Shown: piece by piece, positions 25,101-33,500 of the stretch
Layout: every line of letters starts with the position of its first letter
Position numbering within the stretch: position 1 is the stretch's first letter
Assembly (NCBI RefSeq): GCF_013407835.1
Contig: NZ_JACCBI010000001.1
Span: forward strand, 2,852,001 to 2,916,000
Origin: Agromyces atrinae
GTDB taxonomy: Bacteria > Actinomycetota > Actinomycetes > Actinomycetales > Microbacteriaceae
Reading direction: 5' to 3'
Length of the DNA stretch: 64,000 nt
The notes under the pieces: model-generated
Database searches by the model: none
What the model was told of the DNA's origin: nothing
What the model saw: only the letters and a program-made list of their open reading frames with translations
Program-made: the position numbers and the translations under genes

Positions 25101-27632
25101 ATGATGAATCACCGCCGTTCATTCCGCGTCGCGCTCGCGAGCATCGCGACCGGAGCCCTCGTCGTGAGCGCGGCCCCCGCCGCATTCGCCACACCCGGTC
25201 ACCATCACGGTTCGCCGCCCGCGTCTCCACAGGTCGAAGCGCTTGATCGGGGCCTCGTCGCCGTGCCGACCGACGAGGGCGTCTACCTCAGTTGGCGCCT
25301 TCTCTCGGGCGAAGCCACGGGCGCGAGCGAGACCGGACTCACGGGCACCGACTTCGTCGTCTACCGCGGCGACGAGGCGATCGCCACCGTCACCGACTCG
25401 ACGACGTTCCTCGACGCCGAGGCGCCCGCTGATGCCCAGTATCGCGTCGCGACCCTGCGCGGCGGCATCGAGGGCGAGCCGAGTGACGCCGTCGCCCCGT
25501 GGAGTGACGGCTGGCTCGACATCCCCCTGCAGAAGCCGGATGACGGTGTGACGCCCGCCGGAGAGGCCTACACCTACACGGCGAACGACCTGAGCGTCGG
25601 CGATGTCGACGGCGACGGCGCCTACGAGATCGTCGTCAAGTGGGAGCCCTCGAACAGCAAGGATGTCTCCCAGGTCGGCTACACGGGAGGCACCTACCTC
25701 GACACCTACGAGTTCGACGGAACGCTGCTCAGCCGAATCGACCTCGGCGTGAACATCCGCTCGGGCGCGCACTACACGCAGTTCATGCTCTACGACTTCG
25801 ACGGCGACGGCCGCGCCGAGATGATGCTGAAGACGGCACCCGGCACGAAGACGACGCAGTTCGCGCCCGACGGTTCCGTCGTCGCCGAGAGCTACGTGAC
25901 GATGCCGCAGGAAGACGTCGACGCGGGCTACACGCACGACGACGACTACCGCATGAGCGCCGCCGACTACCGCGAGCACCTCGTGCAGATGTTCCTCGGC
26001 TGGACCGAGCACCCCGAGGTCGCCGCCGGCAACTGGCCCGCGACCCTCGAGGAGGCGTTCGGCATCGAGGTCGCCCACGAGTACCCGCTCTCGCGCGAGA
26101 GCGCCGATGAGCTCGTCTCGTACTTCATCGACGTCTACGCGCCGGGCCGTAGTGCCCGCAACGTGCTCTCGGCGTTCGAGGGCTTCATCGTCGACGGGCC
26201 CGAGTACCTCACGGTCTTCGAGGGGTCGACGGGGCGTGAGCTGCAGACCGTGCACTACGAGCCCGGCCGCGGCGACGACGGTCTGCTGTGGGGCGACTAC
26301 GCGATGTCACGCATCGAGCCCGGTAACCGGGTCGACCGGTTCCTCGCGGGAGTGGCCTATCTCGATGGCTCGCACCCCTCTGCGATCTTCGCCCGCGGCT
26401 ACTACACGCGCTCGACGATCGCCGCCTACGACTGGGACGGAACCTCGCTCTCGCAGCGCTGGTTCGTCGACAGCGGCCACGTGCCCATGACGAACCCGTT
26501 CAACGACGGCCCGCACGGGCGCGACGGCACCGACCCCGAGTTCGGCACGATCACGACGCAGGGTTTCCACTCGCTCAGCGCGGCCGACGTCGACGGCGAC
26601 GGCAAGCACGAGATCGTCTACGGATCGGCGACGATCGACGACGACGGCAGCCTGCTGTACAGCTCGTTCGCGACGATGCCCGAGGGCAGCGCGACACCCG
26701 GCGAGGAGGCCCGCCTCGGACACGGTGACGCGATGCACGTCGCCGACATCGACCCCAGCCGCCCCGGCCTCGAGATCTGGACGGTGCACGAGGGCGGCGC
26801 CTACGCTCCCTACGGATCGGCGCTCCGCGACGCGGCGACCGGCGAGGTGCACTACGGCGCCTACTCGGGCCGCGACACCGGCCGCGGCATGATCGGCGAC
26901 GTGCGCCCCGACGTGCCCGGCATGGAGGTCTGGGCGAGCATGCCCGACGGATCGCTCGGCAGCGGCCTGCTCTCGGCGACGGGCGAACAGCTCGAGACGA
27001 CGACGCCCGGCACGAACCAGAGCGTGCGCTGGGCCGGCGACGGCACGACCCAATTGCTGAACGGCAGCATCGACCAGACGCCGACGATCGACGACTGGAC
27101 GCGCGGCACCCTCGTGACTCTCGAGGGCACCCTCACGAACAACTACACGAAGGGCACCGCGGGTCTCGTCGCCGACGTCACGGGAGACTGGCGCGAAGAG
27201 GTCATCGTGCGCACGGCCGACTCGACGGCCCTCCGCATGTACTCGAGCACCGAGCCGACCGAGCGCAAGATGTACACGCTCATGCACGACATCCAGTACC
27301 GCGCCGAGATCGCCCGTCAGAACACGACGTACAACCAGCCGGCCTACCCCGGGTTCTACTTCGCCTCGGACGTCGACTGGTCGAGCGTTCCCCTGCACGT
27401 CACCGAGACGCGCGCGGTGAAGCCCGTGTTCATCGACCTGCCGGGTAAGAAGCTCGACCGGGTGATCGTGCCGCCGTCGAAGACCGTCGACTACTACGTC
27501 AACGGCGTGCTCGCGACGAAGACGCTCGTGAAGGTCACCGAACGCGAGGTCACCGTCGTCGCCGTGCCGAAGTACGGCTACACGATGAAGGACGGCCCGA
27601 CGAAGGAGTGGTCGAAGACCTTCCGTCGCTGA
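25101..27632 (+). CDS. Secreted rhamnogalacturonan lyase, polysaccharide lyase family 11
   Basis: Cleaves the rhamnogalacturonan I backbone of pectin by beta-elimination; extracellular. 843 aa. A Sec signal peptide covers residues 1 to about 31 (basic start, hydrophobic core, AFATP cleavage area). An Ig-like N-terminal domain (about 45-135) is followed by the eight-bladed propeller with Ca2+-binding repeats such as DVDGDGAYEIVVKWEPSNS and DFDGDGRAEMMLKTAPGT. A C-terminal appendage (about 770-843) ends in RR without an anchor. Two adjacent ATGs (25101, 25104) follow a GAAGG site. A strong promoter with a palindrome and a LacI-type operator suggests sugar-controlled expression. It points to a plant-associated or litter-degrading host. 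Confidence 0.92.
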   Translation: MMNHRRSFRVALASIATGALVVSAAPAAFATPGHHHGSPPASPQVEALDRGLVAVPTDEGVYLSWRLLSGEATGASETGLTGTDFVVYRGDEAIATVTDSTTFLDAEAPADAQYRVATLRGGIEGEPSDAVAPWSDGWLDIPLQKPDDGVTPAGEAYTYTANDLSVGDVDGDGAYEIVVKWEPSNSKDVSQVGYTGGTYLDTYEFDGTLLSRIDLGVNIRSGAHYTQFMLYDFDGDGRAEMMLKTAPGTKTTQFAPDGSVVAESYVTMPQEDVDAGYTHDDDYRMSAADYREHLVQMFLGWTEHPEVAAGNWPATLEEAFGIEVAHEYPLSRESADELVSYFIDVYAPGRSARNVLSAFEGFIVDGPEYLTVFEGSTGRELQTVHYEPGRGDDGLLWGDYAMSRIEPGNRVDRFLAGVAYLDGSHPSAIFARGYYTRSTIAAYDWDGTSLSQRWFVDSGHVPMTNPFNDGPHGRDGTDPEFGTITTQGFHSLSAADVDGDGKHEIVYGSATIDDDGSLLYSSFATMPEGSATPGEEARLGHGDAMHVADIDPSRPGLEIWTVHEGGAYAPYGSALRDAATGEVHYGAYSGRDTGRGMIGDVRPDVPGMEVWASMPDGSLGSGLLSATGEQLETTTPGTNQSVRWAGDGTTQLLNGSIDQTPTIDDWTRGTLVTLEGTLTNNYTKGTAGLVADVTGDWREEVIVRTADSTALRMYSSTEPTERKMYTLMHDIQYRAEIARQNTTYNQPAYPGFYFASDVDWSSVPLHVTETRAVKPVFIDLPGKKLDRVIVPPSKTVDYYVNGVLATKTLVKVTEREVTVVAVPKYGYTMKDGPTKEWSKTFRR

Positions 27633-27656
27633 CGCCGCGACGCGGCATCCCCCGCC

Positions 27657-27722
27657 GAGAATCGCCGTTTGTGTCGAGTTGACCCGCTGCAGCGGCGATT
27701 CTCGACACAAACGGCGACTCTC
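27657..27722. repeat. Palindromic intergenic repeat with distinct arms (copy E)
   Basis: 21-bp arms (27657-27677 with 27702-27722, one mismatch), arm core TCGCCGTTTGTGTCGA, around a 24-base centre containing a second CGGCGATTC word. It lies between convergent genes and resembles the other palindromes in size and setting, but not in sequence. Confidence 0.75.
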
Positions 27723-27746
27723 AATGCAGGGGTAGGGGCGCGCGGC

Positions 27747-28616
27747 TCACGCCGAGGGGATGACGGTGCGCGCGCGACGACGCGCGGCGAGGCGTGACCC
27801 GATGACGCCGTGGCGTGGCGCGAAGAGGTACGCGAGGGCGAAAGCGCAGCCCATCGTGAGCACGACCATTCCGCCCGACGACGCGTCGATGTAGTAGCTC
27901 GCGTACAGGCCGATGACCGAGCACACCGCGGCGATCGCGGGCGAGATGACGAGCATGCGCCCGAAGCGGTCGGTCAGGAGGTACGCCGTGGCTCCCGGGA
28001 TGATGAGCATCGCGACGACGAGGATGACTCCCACGGCCTGCAGCGACACGACGACGGTCAGCGCGAGCAGGCCGAGCAGCAGCCCGCCGAGAACCTTCGG
28101 GTTGATGCCGATCGCGTTCGCGTGGCTCGGGTCGAACGCGTAGAGCGTGAGGTCGCGGCGCTTCAGCACGAGCAGAGTGAGGGCGATCGCGCCGAGCACG
28201 AGCACCTGCACGAGGTCGCCGATGCTCACGCCGAGGAGGTTGCCGAAGAGGATGTGGCTGAGATCGGTCTGGCTCGGGAAGATCGAGATGAGCACGATCC
28301 CGAGGGCGAACAGCGTCGTGAAGACGACGCCGATCGCGGCATCCTCTTTCACCCGGCTCGTCGAGCGCACGAGTCCGATGAGGGCGACGGCGGCGAGCCC
28401 GAAGACGAGGGCGCCGAGCGCGAACGGCGTGCCGAGCAGGTAGGCGATGACGACGCCCGGCAGCACGGCGTGCGAGACGGCGTCGCCCATGAGCGACCAC
28501 CCGATGAGCACGAGCCAGCAGCTCAGCACGCCGCAGACGATCGCGGCCGTCATCGTCACGGCGAACGCCCGCTGCATGAAGTCGTAGCCGAGCGGTTCGA
28601 TGAGCCAGTCGATCAT
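27747..28616 (-). CDS. Manganese/zinc ABC transporter permease
   Basis: 289 aa with about eight or nine membrane segments, ABC-3 family (MntB/ZnuB/PsaC type). Typical features are the N-terminal YDFMQRAF start, GDAVSHAVLPGVV near residue 44, and a DPSHANAIGINP segment around residue 165. The ATG overlaps the ATPase stop (ATGA), making a tight operon with the ATPase and the solute-binding lipoprotein. Family members take up Mn2+ or Zn2+. The basic C-terminal tail (RLAARRRART) is cytoplasmic. A palindromic repeat lies between this gene and the convergent lyase gene. Confidence 0.93.
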   Translation of the reverse strand: MIDWLIEPLGYDFMQRAFAVTMTAAIVCGVLSCWLVLIGWSLMGDAVSHAVLPGVVIAYLLGTPFALGALVFGLAAVALIGLVRSTSRVKEDAAIGVVFTTLFALGIVLISIFPSQTDLSHILFGNLLGVSIGDLVQVLVLGAIALTLLVLKRRDLTLYAFDPSHANAIGINPKVLGGLLLGLLALTVVVSLQAVGVILVVAMLIIPGATAYLLTDRFGRMLVISPAIAAVCSVIGLYASYYIDASSGGMVVLTMGCAFALAYLFAPRHGVIGSRLAARRRARTVIPSA

Positions 28617-29344
28617 GCGGGGGCCTCGAGTCCGAAGGCGCGGGCGAGGTTCTCGGGGCGCAGCACGACGTCGGGGGAGTCGTGCAGCAGCACGCGGCGC
28701 ATGAGCAGCACGGCCTCGTCGGCGAGACGCGGCAGGGCGCCGAGGTCGTGGGTCGACACGAGGATCGTCGCGCCGTCGTCGGCGAGTTCGCGCAGCACTC
28801 CGGTGATCGTCGCCTCGCTCGGGGTGTCGACCCCGGCGAACGGTTCGTCGAGCAGCAGCACGCGAGCGCCCTGGGCGAGGCCGCGGGCGACGAAGGCACG
28901 CTTCCGCTGGCCGCCCGAGAGGGCGCCGATGCGCCGGTCAGCGAGGTCGGTCAGCTCGACGCGCTCGAGGGCCCGGTCGACGGCCTCGCGGTCGGTGCGC
29001 GATGCCCGACGCGTGAAGCCCTGGAACCCGTAGCGCCCCATCATCACGACGTCGCGCACCGAGAGGGGGAACGACCAGTCGACGTCCTCGCTCTGCGGCA
29101 CGTAGCCGACGATCCCCCGTCGTCGGGCGACACGCGGTGCGACCCCCGCGATGAGCGCCGTTCCGCGATCGGGTCGCACGGTGCCCATGATCGACTTGAA
29201 CAGGGTCGACTTGCCCGACCCGTTCATGCCGATGAGCCCGCACACGGTTCCCCACTCGAGGCGGAGGCTCGCGTCGTCGAGGGCGAGCACGTCGCCGTAG
29301 TGCACGGTGACGTTCCGCACGTCGAGAGCGGGCTCGGCCGTCAT
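28613..29344 (-). CDS. Manganese/zinc ABC transporter ATP-binding protein
   Basis: 243 aa. Walker A is GMNGSGKST at about residues 39-47. The Q-loop lies in GYVPQSEDVDW, a wording typical of Mn/Zn transporters. The signature is LSGGQRKR, and Walker B is VLLLDEPFAGVD with the catalytic Glu. The switch His follows in VSTHDLG. It overlaps both neighbours by ATGA/GTGA-type junctions. It energises the permease encoded at 27747. The TRRASRTDREAVDRALERVEL segment also matches the MntA/ZnuC branch. Confidence 0.95.
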   Translation of the reverse strand: MTAEPALDVRNVTVHYGDVLALDDASLRLEWGTVCGLIGMNGSGKSTLFKSIMGTVRPDRGTALIAGVAPRVARRRGIVGYVPQSEDVDWSFPLSVRDVVMMGRYGFQGFTRRASRTDREAVDRALERVELTDLADRRIGALSGGQRKRAFVARGLAQGARVLLLDEPFAGVDTPSEATITGVLRELADDGATILVSTHDLGALPRLADEAVLLMRRVLLHDSPDVVLRPENLARAFGLEAPA

Positions 29345-30255
29345 CCCTCACCGCCCGTGAGCCCCGAGAGGATGACGGCGGCGTCGTGACGCAGCAGATC
29401 GAGGTAGGTCGGCACGGGGCCGTCCTCTTCCGAGAGGGAGTCGACGTAGAGCACGCCCCCGAACGCGGCATCCGTCGCCTGCACGACCTGCTGCATGGGC
29501 TTGTCGGAGACGGTCGACTCGCAGAACACGGCGGGCACCTGGTTGTCGTCGACGAACTCGATCGTGCGCGCGATCTGCTGCGGCGTCGCCTGCTGCTCGG
29601 CGTTGACGGCCCACAGGTACTGCTCGGTGAGGCCGGTGTCGCGGGCCAGGTAGGAGAAGGCGCCCTCGCACGTGACGAGTGCGCGTTCGTTGGCCGGCAG
29701 GGTGTCGAGTTCGGCGACGAGCTCGTCGTTCACGGCCTGCAGCTCGGCCCGGTAGGCGTCGCCGTTCGTGGCGAAGTCGGCGGCGTTCTCCGGGTCGAGG
29801 TCGGAGAGCGCGCGCACGATGTTGTCGACGTAGATCTGAGCGTTGACGGGCGACATCCACGCGTGCGGATTGGCGAGACCCGCATAGGCGTCCTCGGCGA
29901 TCGGGATGACGTCGACGCCGTCGCTCACGACGACGTGCGGCACGTCGAGGTCGGCCACGAACCGTTCGAACCACGCCTCGAGGCCGAGCCCGTTGTCGAG
30001 GATGAGGTCGGCGTCGCTCGCGCGGCGGATGTCGCCGGGCGTCGGCTCGTAGCCGTGGATCTCGGCCCCGATCTTCGTGATCGACTCGACGCGCACGTGC
30101 TCGCCGGCGACGTTCTGGGCGATGTCCTGGAGCACCGTGAAGGTCGTGAGCACGACCGGTCGATCGTCGTCGGGGGCGGATGACGGCGTGCCCGCGCATC
30201 CCGCGAGCAGAGCGCTCAGGGCGAGGGCGGCAGCGAGTCGAAGAGATTTAGGCAC
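29341..30255 (-). CDS. Metal-binding lipoprotein of Mn/Zn ABC transporter (cluster A-I)
   Basis: 304 aa receptor. The lipobox is LAGC with Cys20. The PsaA/MntC metal ligands can be followed in order: His in AEIHGYEPTP, His in NPHAWMSP, Glu in TCEGAFSYL, and Asp in LYVDSLSEEDG. This His-His-Glu-Asp set is the manganese (or Fe) pattern; zinc proteins usually have a third His and a His-rich loop, which is missing here. The GTG start has TAATTT six bases upstream on the minus strand, giving a leaderless mRNA. Twelve-base DtxR-like boxes overlap the start codon and lie upstream of the -10, so repression by a DtxR/MntR protein is expected. Confidence 0.92.
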   Translation of the reverse strand: MPKSLRLAAALALSALLAGCAGTPSSAPDDDRPVVLTTFTVLQDIAQNVAGEHVRVESITKIGAEIHGYEPTPGDIRRASDADLILDNGLGLEAWFERFVADLDVPHVVVSDGVDVIPIAEDAYAGLANPHAWMSPVNAQIYVDNIVRALSDLDPENAADFATNGDAYRAELQAVNDELVAELDTLPANERALVTCEGAFSYLARDTGLTEQYLWAVNAEQQATPQQIARTIEFVDDNQVPAVFCESTVSDKPMQQVVQATDAAFGGVLYVDSLSEEDGPVPTYLDLLRHDAAVILSGLTGGEG

Positions 30256-30258
30256 ACC
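30247..30258. promoter_or_regulatory. DtxR/MntR-like box 1
   Basis: TTTAGGCACACC on the plus strand, covering the GTG start of the metal-binding lipoprotein. It is the inverted partner of box 2 at 30279-30290 (11 of 12 positions match). Confidence 0.55.
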
Positions 30259-30261
30259 GAA

Positions 30262-30267
30262 AAATTA
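30262..30267 (-). promoter_or_regulatory. Leaderless -10 element for metal importer operon
   Basis: TAATTT on the minus strand, six bases before the GTG at 30255, between the two DtxR-like boxes. Confidence 0.6.
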
Positions 30268-30278
30268 GCAGAGATTGA

Positions 30279-30290
30279 GGTGCGCCTAAA
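30279..30290. promoter_or_regulatory. DtxR/MntR-like box 2
   Basis: GGTGCGCCTAAA on the plus strand (TTTAGGCGCACC on the minus), upstream of the -10. AGGTGCGCCT at its core is itself nearly palindromic. Confidence 0.55.
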
Positions 30291-30472
30291 GGGCCGCCTG
30301 ACCGTTGTGGCGGAACTCTGCGCGACGCGCCGGCGACCGTCATCCGCTCGTCGGCGTGTCGGCCGCGGGTCCGCCGCAACGGTCGGGCACGGCCTGCAGA
30401 TGGCCCGCGCTCGGGGGTGAATGCGAGCGCTCGGGGTGAATCTCGGGGTGAAATCAGACCACCCCGGCGACC

Positions 30473-30486
30473 TGCAAACGCTTGCC
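30473..30486. promoter_or_regulatory. LacI-type operator upstream of giant surface protein 1
   Basis: TGCAAACGCTTGCC, matching TGNAANCGNTTNCA at 9 of 10 fixed positions, about 95 bases before the GTG start. Confidence 0.6.
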
Positions 30487-30581
30487 GACCGTTGGCTCTC
30501 TGTGGCGAGCGCGTCCGATGGGGGGTAACGCGCTGCCGAACGCCCGTTGCCGCTTACCCCCGCACCTTGGAGTGCCCCGCC

Positions 30582-33500
30582 GTGATCCCTACTGATCGGC
30601 CGCGATCCCGCACGCCGCGCTTCGGCGCCGGACGTTTCGCCGCCTTCCTGACCGCTTCAGCCCTCGCTCTCGGCGGGCTCGTCGTCATCGCCCCGCCCGC
30701 CGCAGCTGCGGGAGGTGCGATCTCGGGAACCGTGTTCCGCGACTTCGGCTCCGACGGCCGCTTCGACTCGGGCAACCCCGCATCGAGCGGCATCCCGAAC
30801 GACACCGGCCTCGCGGGCGTGACCGTCACGGCGAGCACCGGTGCGGGAACGACCATCGCGACCACGACGACCGACGCCGACGGCGAGTACTGGCTCGACA
30901 CGGCCGCCGTACCCGACGGCACCCCCGTGCGCGTCGAGTTCACCGCCCTGCCCGACGGCTACTTCCCGTCGTTCCTCGGCGACGACAACGGCTCGAGCGT
31001 GCAGTTCGTCGAGGCCGGCGCGACCGACGTCGACTTCGGCGTCAACGCCCCCGAGGACTACTCGCAGGGCAACGCGCCCCTCGTCACGGCCATCCAGTCC
31101 GCCGGACTCCGCGCACTCAACCCGGGAGTGCCGTCGCTGACCTCGGTGCCGTGGTCGGTTCCGCGCAACGAGATCGGCAACAACCGCGGCGACTACTCGC
31201 AGCGCACGACGCTCGCGACCGCACCCGAGACGGGTTCGCTCTGGGGCACGTCGTTCGATCGCGTCTCGGGCGACGTGTACGCCGCGGCCTCGCTCCGTCG
31301 TCACTCCGAGCTCGGTCCGCTCGGCCTCGGCGGCATCTACCGCGTCGCCGACGCCCTGACCGCGGACGGCTCGATCAACGCGTCGCACGGCGCGGTCGAG
31401 TCATGGCTCGACGTCACCGACCTCGGCATCGACGTCGGATCGTTCGACGAGTCGAGCCGAGGCCTCAGCCAGCCCACCCAGCCGACGCGCGATGCGCTCG
31501 CCTACAACGCCGTCGGAACCGTCGGTCTCGGTGGCATCGCCTCGAGCGTCGACGGCCGATTCCTCTACGCGGTGAACCTCGCCGACCGCACCCTCGTGCG
31601 CATCGACGTCGCGAACCCGACCGCCGAGACGACGTCGGTGTTCCCGCTCGGCCTCGAGGCCGACGAACGCCCCTGGGCCGTGACGGTCCACCGCGGCTCC
31701 GTGTACGTCGGCATCGTCGACACGGCCGAGTCGACCGCGGGCGGTCTCGCCCCCACGACCGCGACCCGTTCCGAGGGCACGAGCATGAGCGTCCGCGTCG
31801 CGAGCGAGGCCGACCTCAGCGCTCTCGGCGACCCCGCGAACACCGTCTTCGAGGCTCCCCTCGACTACCAGCGCGGCGCCGTCTACACGGGTGCGGCCGA
31901 GCGCTTCCGCTCGTGGCACCCCTGGACGAACGTCTGGGACCGCGGCCTCTTCGAGTTCGCCGGCTGGCCCGGCGTCTCGTGGGCGCAGCCGATCCTCAGC
32001 GACCTGCAGTTCACGACCGATGGCGAGCTCATCCTCGGCCTCCAGGACCGCTTCTCGCTCCAGGCCGGTAACCGCAACTGGGCTCCGACCGGACAGGCCA
32101 CGACGACCTTCGAGACCGTCTCGCTCGGCGACATCCTCATCGCCTCGCCGAACGGCTCGGGGTCATACACGCTCGAGAACGACGGCGTCGTCGACGGCCG
32201 CTCGACCTCGACCGGTGGAGCCAACGAAGGCCCCGGCGGCCGCGAGTTCTTCGACGACCGCAACGCCATGGCCGACAACCCGTCGCACTTCGAGATCGCC
32301 CTCGGCGCCCTCACGACGGTCCCCGGCGTCGACGAGGTCGTCGCCACCGCCTTCGACCCGACCTTCAGCATCCGCGTCGCGGGCAACGCCTGGTTCAGCA
32401 CGGTCGACGGCTCGCTCACCAAGGGCTTCCAGCACACGGATGACGGTGGAGCGCCGCCCAACCTGACCAACGGTTCCTTCCAGAAGGCCGGTGGCCTCGG
32501 CGACATCGAGTCGCTCGTGAACGCCGCACCCCTCGAGATCGGCGACCGCGTCTGGTTCGACGCCGACCAGGACGGCGTGCAGGCCGCCGATGAGCCCGCC
32601 ATCGAGGGAGTCGTCGTCGAGCTGCTGCGCGACGGAGAGGTCATCGGCACCCGCACGACGGGCCCCGACGGCACCTACTCGTTCCGTTCGACCGATGACG
32701 ACCTCGGCGGCGCGTTCACGCCCGGCGGAGGCGACTACACGGTGCGCTTCGTGCAGCCCGGCGAGGGTCAGCTGAGCCTCAGCGGGCCGAACGCCGACGC
32801 CTTCGGCGAGATCGACTGGGTCGATGCATCCTTCACCGTTCCCGGTGCGGGTGAGTCGCGTGCCACCGACTCGAACGCCGACCCGGCGACCGGTGAGTAC
32901 GTCTACACGGCGGGCGGACCCGGCGAGAACGACCACACGATCGACGCGGGCTTCATCGCGAACACCGAGTTCACGATTACGAAGCAGATCGGCGAGGACG
33001 GCGCCGAGGCGGCCTCGGGTCAGCAGTTCACGATCGTCGCCGACGCCCGCGACTTCCGCGGTGACGCGATCGCCCTCGCCGACTCGCCGCTGTCCCTGAC
33101 GGGCGACGAGACGAGCGCTCCGATCACGGTGCCCGTGGGCAGCCGCGTCGCGGTCTCCGAACCGGATGCCGCGAGCTATCGCTCCGTCGACATCGTCGGC
33201 CCCACGGGTGTGACGCCCGACGCCGACGGCTTCTACGCCCTTCTCGGCGGTGGCGCCTTCGCGTTCACCGTGACGAACACCCTCGTCGAACCCGGTACGT
33301 TCACGGTCTCGAAGGTCGTCACCGGCGACTTCGACCTGACCGACCCGGCCTTCGCCGACACGGAGTTCACGGTCGCCTACTCGTTCGAGGGCGGCAGCGA
33401 GAGCATCGTGCTGAACGCCGACAACGACTGGAGCGCGACCTCGATCGAGCTGCCGTTCGGCACCGAGGTCACCGTCTCGGAGGCGACCATCGAGGGCGCA

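Larger units (their letters stand above)
30256..30581. other. 326-bp divergent control region
   Basis: Lies between the minus-strand metal importer and the plus-strand giant surface protein. It holds the leaderless -10 and the DtxR-like boxes of the importer (30247-30290) and a LacI-type operator (30473-30486). Around 30411-30450 there is a local repetition of CGGGGTGAA words. No gene seen. Confidence 0.7.
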
